In this document: positions 7,607 through 16,336 of the stretch, piece after piece
Layout of the letters: every line of letters begins with the position of its first letter
Numbering within the stretch: the stretch's first letter is position 1
Assembly: GCA_905212635.1 (NCBI GenBank)
Contig: CAJMFH010000004.1
Coordinates: forward strand, 42,448 to 106,447
Direction: 5' to 3'
DNA: 64,000 nucleotides
From: an uncultured Lachnoclostridium sp.
GTDB lineage: Bacteria > Bacillota > Clostridia > Lachnospirales > Lachnospiraceae
The notes under the pieces: generated by a model
What the model saw: only the letters and a program-made list of their open reading frames with translations
What the model was told of the DNA's origin: nothing
Database searches by the model: none
Made by a program: the position numbers and the translations under genes

Positions 7607-9748
7607 ATGGATATCAATAAAAAAATAGCAGAGGAATTAGATATTAAGAGTTGGCAGGTAGAGGCCGTCGTTAAGTTGATTGACGAAGGAAATACGATCC
7701 CTTTTATCGCCCGTTATCGAAAAGAACAGCATGGGGCACTGAACGATGAACAGCTCCGTAATCTGCATGAAAGACTCATCTATCTCCGCAATCTGGAAGA
7801 GAAAAAGGAACAGGTTCTCGCTAGCATTGAAGAGCAGGGCAAACTGACTGACGAATTGAAAGCTCAGATCCTTGCGGCACAGACACAGGTTGTAGTGGAT
7901 GATCTGTATCGTCCGTATCGTCCAAAACGACGTACTCGTGCGACGATTGCCAAAGAAAAAGGACTGGAAGGACTTGCCAATATTATTCTGCTTCAGATGA
8001 CAGAACAGTCATTGGAGAGTGAAGCGGAAAATTATCTTTCCGAAGAAAAGGAAGTAAAGACAACCGCAGAAGCGATTCAGGGAGCGATGGATATCATCGC
8101 AGAATCCGTAGCCGATGATGCCGACTATCGTATGTATATCCGTAAACTTACGATGGATGAAGGCCTTCTTGTGTCTGTGGCAAAAGATGAAAAAGAAAAG
8201 TCTGTTTATGAAAATTATTACGAATTCAGCGAGGCAGTAAAAAAGATTGCCGGATACCGGATTCTCGCAATCAACCGGGGGGAAAAAGAAAAATTCCTTA
8301 CGGTAAAAATAGAAGCACCGGAAGAACGTATTTTGCGTTATCTGGAAAAGAAAGTGATTACAAAAGAAAATCCATATACCACATCATGTCTTAAAGAAGT
8401 GCTGGCAGACAGTTACAAGCGTCTGATTGCACCATCCATCGAGCGCGATATCCGCAATGAATTGACGGAAAAAGCAGAAGATGGCGCAATCAAAGTATTT
8501 GGAAAAAATCTTACACAGCTTCTGATGCAGCCTCCGATCGCCGGCAAAGTGGTACTTGGCTGGGATCCGGCATTTCGTACCGGATGTAAGCTGGCTGTTG
8601 TGGACGAGACGGGAAAAGTATTGGATACGATCGTTATTTTCCCAACAGAACCACAGAAAAAAGTGGAAGAGTCCAAACGTATCGTAAAAGGGCTGATTGA
8701 CAAATACAACATTTCTCTGATCTCCGTCGGAAATGGAACAGCTTCCCGTGAATCGGAGATGGTGATCGTAGAGATGTTAAAAGAGATTAATAAACCGGTT
8801 CAGTACGTTATCGTAAATGAAGCAGGAGCTTCGGTTTATTCGGCAAGTAAACTGGCAACGGAAGAATTTCCAAATTTTGACGTTGGACAGCGTAGCGCCG
8901 TTTCGATTGCAAGACGTCTTCAGGATCCGCTTGCAGAATTGGTAAAGATTGATCCAAAATCCATCGGAGTCGGACAGTATCAGCATGATATGAACCAAAA
9001 GAAACTGAGTGAAGCATTGACCGCTGTTGTCGAAGATTGTGTAAACAATGTCGGCGTTGACCTGAATACGGCATCGGCTTCCCTGTTAGAATATATCTCC
9101 GGTATTTCCAAACCGATTGCGAAAAATATCGTAGCCTACCGCGAGGAAAATGGTAAATTTACAAGCCGCAGACAGCTTCTCAAAGTGGCAAAACTTGGTC
9201 CGAAAGCCTTTGAACAGTGTGCAGGATTTATGCGGATCAGCGATGGAAAAAATCCATTGGATGCAACGAGTGTGCATCCAGAATCCTATGCGGCAGCAGA
9301 GGAACTTCTTTCCCTTCTCGGCTTTGGAACAGAAGATGTCCGTGGCGGTGTAGTTGGTCTTTCCCTTTTGGCAAAAGACCGCAAAGCTCTTTCCGAAAAA
9401 CTTGGAATCGGCGAGATGACCCTCAATGATATTATTAAAGAATTGGAAAAACCGGGAAGAGATCCGCGAGACGAGATGCCAAAACCGGTTCTTCGTACCG
9501 ATGTGCTTGAAATGAAAGATCTGAAAGAGGGCATGATCCTCAAAGGAACCGTGCGCAACGTTATTGATTTTGGTGCGTTTGTTGATATCGGAGTACATCA
9601 GGACGGATTGGTACATATCTCCAAATTAACGAATAAGAAATTTGTAAAACATCCATTGGAAGTGGTAAGTGTTGGAGACGTGGTCGAAGTAAAAGTGTTG
9701 TCAGTTGACTTGCAGAAGAAACGGATTCAATTATCAATGATCTTATAA
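7607..9748 (+). CDS. tex: Tex-family S1 RNA-binding transcription accessory protein
   Basis: 713 residues with the full Tex layout: N-terminal helical region, YqgF/RuvX-like nuclease-fold domain (WDPAFRTGCKLAVVD, about 322-336), helix-hairpin-helix segment (about 490-560, containing NVGVDLNTAS) and a C-terminal S1 domain (about 645-713, VIDFGAFVDIG, GLVHIS). Tex binds nucleic acid and affects gene expression; its precise role is debated. GGAGG lies before the ATG. It follows the GGDEF gene by 23 bp and precedes the lipoprotein by 21 bp. Confidence 0.93.
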   Translation: MDINKKIAEELDIKSWQVEAVVKLIDEGNTIPFIARYRKEQHGALNDEQLRNLHERLIYLRNLEEKKEQVLASIEEQGKLTDELKAQILAAQTQVVVDDLYRPYRPKRRTRATIAKEKGLEGLANIILLQMTEQSLESEAENYLSEEKEVKTTAEAIQGAMDIIAESVADDADYRMYIRKLTMDEGLLVSVAKDEKEKSVYENYYEFSEAVKKIAGYRILAINRGEKEKFLTVKIEAPEERILRYLEKKVITKENPYTTSCLKEVLADSYKRLIAPSIERDIRNELTEKAEDGAIKVFGKNLTQLLMQPPIAGKVVLGWDPAFRTGCKLAVVDETGKVLDTIVIFPTEPQKKVEESKRIVKGLIDKYNISLISVGNGTASRESEMVIVEMLKEINKPVQYVIVNEAGASVYSASKLATEEFPNFDVGQRSAVSIARRLQDPLAELVKIDPKSIGVGQYQHDMNQKKLSEALTAVVEDCVNNVGVDLNTASASLLEYISGISKPIAKNIVAYREENGKFTSRRQLLKVAKLGPKAFEQCAGFMRISDGKNPLDATSVHPESYAAAEELLSLLGFGTEDVRGGVVGLSLLAKDRKALSEKLGIGEMTLNDIIKELEKPGRDPRDEMPKPVLRTDVLEMKDLKEGMILKGTVRNVIDFGAFVDIGVHQDGLVHISKLTNKKFVKHPLEVVSVGDVVEVKVLSVDLQKKRIQLSMIL

Positions 9749-9769
9749 GGATAGAAATGAGGGCTCTAA

Positions 9770-10936
9770 GTGAGAAGGAAAATATTGGCAATTGTATTGG
9801 CGGGGGTGCTGGTGCTGAGTGGCTGTGGCAGTCAGGAACCGGTAAAAAAGGAAACAACAGAGGTGTCTCAGAAAAAAGAAGAGACACGATATGAGAGTAA
9901 GGAAATGTCACTTCCGGATCCGTTACAGACGGCAAATGCTTCTGCGAGTGATTATCTGGGTGCGTCATTTGAAGGATTTGTGGCGGATCTCCAGGGAAAA
10001 CCGGCAGTATATACAAGTGACTTTACGCTGGAAGACGACGAGTATTATGCTACGGTAAGCCGCTGGACATTGGATGAAAAAGGAAACTGGGAATCCGATG
10101 AACTGTGCGACGTTTCACTCAGCGAATTTTTGAATAATAAATATGAGCAGAAGGAGTGGACACGCTGCAAAGTTCAGAATTTCCGGCGCGGTGACAATGG
10201 AAATCTGTATGCGGTATTTGTATACTATGAAAAGGCAGATATTGAAGTCAATGGTGAAGTGACTGATGGAATTGCGGAAAAGTATTCGATTCTTGAGATT
10301 GACGAAGAAAATGATTCGGTATATGAAATCCCTTTGGAAGCGGCACCGGCGGTAAAGGAAGATTTTGGAAAAAGAGAAGCGTGGGAAGTGGAATGGATCA
10401 CCGATTATCATGTCTATGAAGATGGTAATATTCTCCTGATCTGCGGAGAAAGCGGAGGCGGATACGGCTACTACATTGACGGAGAGACAGGAAAGACGTT
10501 AAAGGATCTTGGAAGCGTTGTCTCTTCCAAGACACGTTTTGCCTATGGAGAAAGTGAATTGATCTTTTACTCCAAAGGACTGAAAAGTTTTCAGGTGCTG
10601 GGAATCCCGGAACTGGAAGAACAAAATAAATTTGGAAGTTCTCTTGGCGACGATGTCCTTGGAAAAGAATGGTATTATTATATGAATCCGGATGACTGGA
10701 AACTGTATCTGTTTAATGGAGACACAGTGTATCAGGCAGACAGTTACCAAAATTCGGAGGATCTGGAACCGTTGACCAGTGCGACGACATTTGATGATCT
10801 GGCGCAGGGACAGGCGACGGTGATGGACTTTTTTGTTGGGGATAATGAGGATTATTATATTTGTCTGGTGGAAACCACAGAAGAATATGGACAGGAGAGT
10901 TCCAGTTACCGTATGATCCACTATACGAAGGCATAG
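9770..10936 (+). CDS. Lipoprotein of unknown function
   Basis: 388 residues starting at a GTG placed 6 nt after GAGGG. A type II signal peptide is evident (RRK, hydrophobic stretch, lipobox LSGC with Cys19), followed by a Lys/Glu/Thr-rich linker. The remainder is acidic and probably beta-rich, with repeated short GNWESDELCD- and GGGYGYYIDGETGK-like turns suggestive of a propeller; I recognise no named domain. It lies between tex and a two-component pair whose kinase has almost no external sensor, so it could present an external signal to that kinase. That is inference from position only. Confidence 0.7.
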   Translation: MRRKILAIVLAGVLVLSGCGSQEPVKKETTEVSQKKEETRYESKEMSLPDPLQTANASASDYLGASFEGFVADLQGKPAVYTSDFTLEDDEYYATVSRWTLDEKGNWESDELCDVSLSEFLNNKYEQKEWTRCKVQNFRRGDNGNLYAVFVYYEKADIEVNGEVTDGIAEKYSILEIDEENDSVYEIPLEAAPAVKEDFGKREAWEVEWITDYHVYEDGNILLICGESGGGYGYYIDGETGKTLKDLGSVVSSKTRFAYGESELIFYSKGLKSFQVLGIPELEEQNKFGSSLGDDVLGKEWYYYMNPDDWKLYLFNGDTVYQADSYQNSEDLEPLTSATTFDDLAQGQATVMDFFVGDNEDYYICLVETTEEYGQESSSYRMIHYTKA

Positions 10937-10958
10937 CGACGAGGGGAGATAAGGCACG

Positions 10959-11678
10959 ATGCAGAAATTGCGGATCGCAGTCTGTGAAGATGAGAAAACA
11001 CAAATGGATTATTTGTGCCGAAAATTGGAAAAATATGAGGCAGAGAATGAAGTGCGGCTGGACATTGACTGCTATTTTAGTGCGGAACAGCTTTTGTTTG
11101 AAAAAGAAGATAGAGCACAGTACGATATTTTCATTCTTGACATTCAGTTAAAGAAAATGAACGGAATGGAACTTGCAAAAAAACTCCGCAGTACGGACAA
11201 AGAGGCATACATAGTATTTCTTACCGGATTAAAGGAATATGCTTTAGAAGGGTATGAAGTAGGAGCTGTGCGTTATCTTTTAAAACCACTGAAAGAGGGC
11301 TATTTATTTGCAGCATTGGATGAAATCTGTGAGCAGGAAAACGGCCGCCAGACAACGTACCTGATTCTGGAAAATGCTGGAAAAAAGATTTTGTGTAGAG
11401 ACATTTTATATGTGGAAGCAGATGGACATTATCTTTCTTTTGTGCAGGAAAAGAAAACCGATCAATGTAAAGCCAGCCTGAATTCGATGGCAAAAGAGCT
11501 GGCGGAAAAAGGGTTTGCGCTTTTGCGGCGGGGCTTGTATGTGAATCTGTATCACGTCGAGCGCATCGGACGGCAGGAATGTACGCTGGATGACGGGAGC
11601 AGTCTGCCGGTCAGCCGGGGATGCTATCAAAATCTGAATCAAAGTTTTATCCGTTATTATAAGACGGAGAGGCATTGA
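10959..11678 (+). CDS. LytTR-family response regulator
   Basis: 239 residues. The receiver domain (1-125) has the acidic pair around Asp11, phospho-acceptor Asp61 in FILDIQL, Thr89 and Lys109 (LLKPLK). The LytTR DNA-binding domain fills residues 140-239 (ILCRDILYVEADGHY, then LRRGLYVNLYHVERIG). LytTR regulators bind paired 9-bp direct repeats. Two such pairs occur downstream, at 12431-12460 and 16193-16222, so its likely targets are the ABC operon and the secreted-protein operon. The kinase gene follows after 13 bp. Confidence 0.93.
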   Translation: MQKLRIAVCEDEKTQMDYLCRKLEKYEAENEVRLDIDCYFSAEQLLFEKEDRAQYDIFILDIQLKKMNGMELAKKLRSTDKEAYIVFLTGLKEYALEGYEVGAVRYLLKPLKEGYLFAALDEICEQENGRQTTYLILENAGKKILCRDILYVEADGHYLSFVQEKKTDQCKASLNSMAKELAEKGFALLRRGLYVNLYHVERIGRQECTLDDGSSLPVSRGCYQNLNQSFIRYYKTERH

Positions 11679-11691
11679 GAGGAGGAGTACG

Positions 11692-12411
11692 ATGAGAGTG
11701 GAACTGGCAGTTTTGTGTATTCTTGCCGCAATGTTTGTGACATGGGGTGTTACCGTTTTGTGGATGCGGCATCGCCAGCTGAAGAAAATCGGAGAATATC
11801 AGGATGAGGTATTGAAAAAACAGCGGGAAGAAGTCCAAAATATTTATGAGACAATGCGCGGATGGCGGCATGATTATCACAATCATATGCAGATGATGAA
11901 GGCCTATATGTCGATGGATCAGGCAGAAGAGATGGTAGATTATCTGGATCATCTTGAAGAAGACCTGGATGGGATTGATATGGCGGTCCGGACCGGAAAT
12001 GTATGTGCCGATGCGATCCTCAGCAGTAAGATTTCGATGGCGGAAAAACAGGACATACAAGTGGACTGTACGGCGAAGATTCCTGCGGCGCTTACCGTTT
12101 CCGATGTGGATCTGTGTGCGGTATTAGGAAATCTTTTGGATAATGCGATCGAATCCTGCGTGAAAGTGAAAGAAAGCGGGCGTTTTATGCGTATATATAT
12201 CGGAATTTTTAAAAAGCAGCTATACATTTCCGTCTCCAATGCAACGTGTGAGAAGAGACGAAAATATTTGACAGAATTTGTAACTCAGAAGCAGGGAGAA
12301 CATGGCTTTGGGTTGCGCAGAATAGACCGTATTGCGGAAAAATATGATGGCTATGTAAATCGGAAAAATGAGCCGGGAGTGTTTGCAACAGAAGTGATGT
12401 TTCCGTTGTAA
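11692..12411 (+). CDS. GHKL sensor kinase of the AgrC/HPK10 type with one membrane helix
   Basis: 239 residues. Residues 4-24 form the only membrane helix; a short coiled coil leads to the HPK10 H-box RHDYHNH (His60 or His63 as phosphorylation site). The GHKL ATPase has N-box LGNLLDNAIESC (about 144-155) and G-box GEHGFGLRRID (about 202-212). Classical AgrC-like kinases have five to seven membrane helices before this core; here the sensor is nearly absent, so the signal must enter through the single helix, a partner protein such as the upstream lipoprotein, or a cytoplasmic cue. GAGGAGG precedes the ATG. Confidence 0.88.
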   Translation: MRVELAVLCILAAMFVTWGVTVLWMRHRQLKKIGEYQDEVLKKQREEVQNIYETMRGWRHDYHNHMQMMKAYMSMDQAEEMVDYLDHLEEDLDGIDMAVRTGNVCADAILSSKISMAEKQDIQVDCTAKIPAALTVSDVDLCAVLGNLLDNAIESCVKVKESGRFMRIYIGIFKKQLYISVSNATCEKRRKYLTEFVTQKQGEHGFGLRRIDRIAEKYDGYVNRKNEPGVFATEVMFPL

Positions 12412-12430
12412 AGAAAGAGAGTAAGAAAAT

Positions 12431-12498
12431 GCAGTTCGTGCACGGATAATGACCATTCGTGCACTTTTTTCATTTGTGAGCCGGAAATGTGTTACGAT
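12431..12498 (+). promoter_or_regulatory. ABC operon promoter with paired LytTR boxes
   Basis: Two 9-mers, GCAGTTCGT (12431-12439) and ACCATTCGT (12452-12460), are direct repeats with a 12-bp gap, the published LytTR target geometry (consensus [TA][AC][CA]GTTN[AG][TG]); each matches 7 of the 8 specified positions. An extended -10, TGT-TACGAT (12490-12498), begins its hexamer 41 bp after the start of the second box. No good -35 is visible, as expected for an activator-dependent promoter. The promoter at 16.2 kb repeats this geometry exactly. Confidence 0.75.
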
Positions 12499-12534
12499 GG
12501 CAGGGTGAAAATTGGAAGAAAAGGGGATGACAAG

Positions 12535-14349
12535 TTGAAAAATAAACGGACGACAGTAGTAGAAAATATACATCAGAGTATGAAGCTGCTATGGAAAGAG
12601 TATCCGGCGACAAGGTGGCAGATGCCGCTTTCTATTATGATAAGTGTGGAAAAACCGTTTTTGGTCATGGCAATTCCTTCTTTTGCCATCGCCGCCATTA
12701 CGGAAGGAAGTATTTCAAAGTATATCGCAAAAATGTTTGGTGCACTTTTATTGGTGGGACTGCTTGAAATATTAGATCAGATCCTTCAGGGAAGATTGGC
12801 ATTTTCCGAAGTTCTTGTTCGAATGCGGATTTTTATGCCGCAGCTGGTTTGCAAAGGATTGACAATCCGCTATGACAAAGTAGAGACGCAAAAAGGACAG
12901 AAAAAGATGCAGGAGGCAGCATATAGTCTGGCAGGAGATAATTGCGGAGCAGAACAATTGATGCATAAAACTCCGGAATTGATCGTAAAAACAGCCGGTC
13001 TTTTGATTTACGGGACGGCGGTTTTTGTGCTGGATGTGCGCATTATCTGTGTGATGCTCGTTATGTGCATTTTGGACATTGTGCTGCGAAACCATGCCAT
13101 TCAGTACGGGGATGCGACGTGGAATGAACGGTCTGAGGTAAATCGTCAGATGCGGTATATTCGAAATGCAGCGGTAGAACAAAGTACCGGAAAAGACATT
13201 CGCTTATATCATTTAAGCCCATGGTTCTGTGAGAGGTTTGATGCTTTGATCCGCCGTGAAAAGAAAGTCAATCAGAAAATTCAGCTTCGCTGGTATTTTC
13301 CTACAATTGGCGATCAGTGCTGTATTGTTCTGCGCGATATCATTGCGTATTCCATTCTGATCTCGCAGGTGGCGGCAGGGACGATATCGCCGGCAGTATT
13401 TACTTTATATCTGGGGATCATAGCGGAATTTTCAGAGTGGTTTTATGGGGTGTCGGAAAATATTTTCGCCATTCAGAAAGCAAGCAGAGAGCACGATCAT
13501 TATCGCACAGTGATGGATTATAAAGAGCCAAAACAGGGAGAAACCGTGCTTTCTGAGAGCAGGGAAGAACCATTGGAAATCGTATTTGAACATGTCAGTT
13601 TCCGATATGAAGGGGCGGAGGAAGACAGTATCCGGGATCTGAATCTGACGATTCATGCCGGGGAAAAGATCGCAGTCGTAGGAAATAATGGGGCGGGAAA
13701 AACGACACTTGTAAAACTGCTGTGTGGCCTATACCATCCTTCCCGTGGACGAATCCTTGTGAATGGAAAAGACATCCGGGAACTTGATCCGGAAGAATAC
13801 AAAAAGCGGGTTTGTGCGATCTTTCAGGATGTGCGGCTGTTTCCCTTTACGATAACCAGTAATGTCTGCACTTCGGAAGAGGAAAAATACAACCCGGACA
13901 GGTTGTGGAACTGCCTTCATAAAGCAGGACTCACAGAAAAAATAGAACAATTGACGCAGAAAGAAAAAAACTATATTTCTCAGATATTTGATGAAAATGG
14001 TGTCCTATTATCCGGGGGCGAAATGCAGAAATTATTACTGGCAAGGGCGATGTACAAACGGGGAGGACTCTTATTGCTGGATGAGCCGACATCGGCGCTG
14101 GATCCCATTGCAGAAAGCCGGATGTATGAACAGTACAATGAGATTTCAGAAGGAAAAACGGCGGTATTTATCTCGCACCGTCTGGCAAGTACAAAATTTT
14201 GTGAGCGGATCCTTTTTCTGGAAAAGGGAGGGATCGCAGAACAGGGAAGCCACGAGAAACTAATGGAAATAAATGGAAAATACAGAGAACTGTTTGAAAT
14301 TCAAAGCCGGTATTACCGGAAACAGGGAGGAGGAAGTGAGGAATGCTGA
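12535..14349 (+). CDS. ABC transporter, fused permease-ATPase half-transporter 1
   Basis: About 604 residues from a TTG start. Residues 1-330 form an ABC type 1 membrane domain; the ATPase has Walker A GNNGAGKT (about 384-391), signature LSGGEMQ (about 492-498) and Walker B LLLLDEPTSALDP (about 511-523), all complete. The start is placed at TTG 12535 because AAGGGG (12521-12526) is 8 nt upstream and because ATG 12487 lies upstream of the predicted transcription start. It overlaps the next half-transporter by 7 bp (ATGCTGA), implying a heterodimeric exporter. Substrate unknown: no peptide precursor gene is visible nearby. Confidence 0.87.
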   Translation: MKNKRTTVVENIHQSMKLLWKEYPATRWQMPLSIMISVEKPFLVMAIPSFAIAAITEGSISKYIAKMFGALLLVGLLEILDQILQGRLAFSEVLVRMRIFMPQLVCKGLTIRYDKVETQKGQKKMQEAAYSLAGDNCGAEQLMHKTPELIVKTAGLLIYGTAVFVLDVRIICVMLVMCILDIVLRNHAIQYGDATWNERSEVNRQMRYIRNAAVEQSTGKDIRLYHLSPWFCERFDALIRREKKVNQKIQLRWYFPTIGDQCCIVLRDIIAYSILISQVAAGTISPAVFTLYLGIIAEFSEWFYGVSENIFAIQKASREHDHYRTVMDYKEPKQGETVLSESREEPLEIVFEHVSFRYEGAEEDSIRDLNLTIHAGEKIAVVGNNGAGKTTLVKLLCGLYHPSRGRILVNGKDIRELDPEEYKKRVCAIFQDVRLFPFTITSNVCTSEEEKYNPDRLWNCLHKAGLTEKIEQLTQKEKNYISQIFDENGVLLSGGEMQKLLLARAMYKRGGLLLLDEPTSALDPIAESRMYEQYNEISEGKTAVFISHRLASTKFCERILFLEKGGIAEQGSHEKLMEINGKYRELFEIQSRYYRKQGGGSEEC

Positions 14350-16169
14350 AAAAGAATACAATCTGGAAATCGCTTTGTCTGCTGCATAAAATGGATCCGG
14401 TTTTTCTTCCAATGCAGGTGGCGTGTAAGACGTTTGCAATGGCACAGACGTTTGTAACACTTATTTTGGGAAGCAGAATACTGGATATGGTCGTGGAAAA
14501 GCAAAGACCGGAGATTATTATGAAAGTGGTCGTTGTGATGACATGCAGCAGTGCTGCCCTCATTCTTTTGCGGTGGGGATTGGAAAGCATACTCCGTGTG
14601 AAAGAACAGGAATTGGACTCCCGCGTGGATGCAAGTATCAGTGCAAAGTGTTATGAACTGGACTATGAGATTCTTGAAAAAAAGGAAACCTTGGATATGG
14701 TTCATAAAGCAAGGGAATCTTATTCCATCGGGGGCGGAATTTACATGCTTTGTGAAAAACTGGCATTGGTACTGGAGGCTGTCATAACGATAGCAGGATC
14801 TGTTGCCCTCGTAATCCCGCTGTTTATCCCGGTAGGAAAAGAGACAGCCGGCCATGAATCTTTTTTGAATCAGTGGTACTGCGGTGTGATCCTTGCCCTG
14901 ATATTAGCGGTAAGTGTATGGATCCGATACCGGGTAACGAAGACCAATGAGGAAAAAGAGAAGAAACTGGTGGAAAAGACTCTTGGTTTTAATCGGGCAT
15001 TTAGTTATTTCATGGACTATTTGCATAAGTATGAATATGGAAAAGATATCCGTATGTATCATATGCAGAATAAGATTGTAAAAACCATGAAAAGCCAGGC
15101 GGATGAACTGGAAGAACGTGCAAAGTGGAAGTTAAAATATTATGCGGTCTTTCAGGCAGGGCAGAGTGCAGCGGGATTTCTGGCATCTCTCAGTTGTTAT
15201 GTCTATGTGGGAGCCAAAGGGATTTTAAAACTGATCAGCATCGGAAATGTTGTATGTTACTGTACCGCAATCCTGAAACTGTTATCCGGACTGAACAGCA
15301 TTATGGACGAAGGAATTTCATTAAAGATTCGAGCGGATTATATGGCGCATTATTATGATTTTCTGGAACTTGAAAATAAAAAATACGAGGGGACGCTGCC
15401 AATCGAAAAGCGCGATGATAACCGGTTTCAACTGGAATTCCGCGATGTCTCTTTTCATTATCCTGGTTCGGAAAAAATGGTTCTTGACCATGTTTCCGTG
15501 AAATTTGAAATTGGGGAAAAAATGGCAGTGGCAGGGCCAAATGGTGCGGGAAAGAGTACCTTTATAAAACTTCTCTGCCGTCTGTACGATCCGACGGAAG
15601 GCGAGATCCTGTTAAATGGAATTAATATCCGGTTTTATGATTATGAAGAATATCTGAAACTTTTTTCTGTCGTATTTCAGGATTACAAATTGTTTTCCTT
15701 TTCGCTCGCACAAAATGTAGCAGGCGCGCGGCAATACGATGGAAAGAAAGTAGAACGCTGCCTTCGGGAGGCAGGCTTTGGGGATCGATTAGAAAACATG
15801 GAACAGGGAATGGAAACTAATATTTACCAAATTCAGGAAAATGGTGTTGAGATATCGGGCGGTGAGGCGCAGAAGATTGCATTGGCAAGGGCGTTGTATA
15901 AGGATGCTCCGGTTGTTATCCTGGATGAACCGACCGCAGCGCTGGATCCGGTCAGCGAATATAAGACGTATAAACAGTTTCATGAAATGGTGCAGAATAA
16001 AACGGCGGTATTTATCTCACACCGCATGTCAAGCTGCCGTTTTTGCAGCCGTATTCTTGTTTTTAATGAGGGACACATTATTCAGGATGGAACCCATGAG
16101 ACATTGCTTCAGGAAAAGGGAAAACTTTATGAGCAGATGTGGGAAGCACAGGCGCAGTATTATCAATAA
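14343..16169 (+). CDS. ABC transporter, fused permease-ATPase half-transporter 2
   Basis: 608 residues. N-terminal ABC type 1 membrane domain with several hydrophobic segments (a pair at about 135-205), then an ATPase with Walker A GPNGAGKS (about 399-406), signature ISGGEAQK (about 502-509) and Walker B VVILDEPTAALDP (about 522-534). Both half-transporters keep complete catalytic motifs, so neither is an obviously degenerate site. Start and stop overlap the preceding gene, so the two are translated together. A heterodimer is the simplest reading. GGAGGAGGAAG upstream supports the ATG. Confidence 0.9.
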   Translation: MLKKNTIWKSLCLLHKMDPVFLPMQVACKTFAMAQTFVTLILGSRILDMVVEKQRPEIIMKVVVVMTCSSAALILLRWGLESILRVKEQELDSRVDASISAKCYELDYEILEKKETLDMVHKARESYSIGGGIYMLCEKLALVLEAVITIAGSVALVIPLFIPVGKETAGHESFLNQWYCGVILALILAVSVWIRYRVTKTNEEKEKKLVEKTLGFNRAFSYFMDYLHKYEYGKDIRMYHMQNKIVKTMKSQADELEERAKWKLKYYAVFQAGQSAAGFLASLSCYVYVGAKGILKLISIGNVVCYCTAILKLLSGLNSIMDEGISLKIRADYMAHYYDFLELENKKYEGTLPIEKRDDNRFQLEFRDVSFHYPGSEKMVLDHVSVKFEIGEKMAVAGPNGAGKSTFIKLLCRLYDPTEGEILLNGINIRFYDYEEYLKLFSVVFQDYKLFSFSLAQNVAGARQYDGKKVERCLREAGFGDRLENMEQGMETNIYQIQENGVEISGGEAQKIALARALYKDAPVVILDEPTAALDPVSEYKTYKQFHEMVQNKTAVFISHRMSSCRFCSRILVFNEGHIIQDGTHETLLQEKGKLYEQMWEAQAQYYQ

Positions 16170-16173
16170 AAAT

Positions 16174-16260
16174 ACCGCTTGTCACAAAAAATGCCGTTTA
16201 TCCCAAAATATTTACCGTTCGTCATTAATAGTAGCAATTTGGAAAAAATTGTGTTATAAT
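16174..16260 (+). promoter_or_regulatory. Secreted-protein operon promoter with LytTR boxes
   Basis: GCCGTTTAT (16193-16201) and ACCGTTCGT (16214-16222) are direct repeats 21 bp apart; the second matches the LytTR consensus at every specified position. A weaker third copy, ACCGCTTGT, lies at 16174-16182. An extended -10, TGT-TATAAT (16252-16260), starts its hexamer 41 bp after the second box, exactly as in the promoter at 12.4 kb. There is no convincing -35. This predicts control by the response regulator at 10959-11678. Confidence 0.78.
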
Positions 16261-16336
16261 TTAAAGAAAGAGGTAGAGACAGATCTTCAAATTAAGAAGG
16301 ATCACAGAAAACAACCGGTTCAAGGAGGTATTTTGT

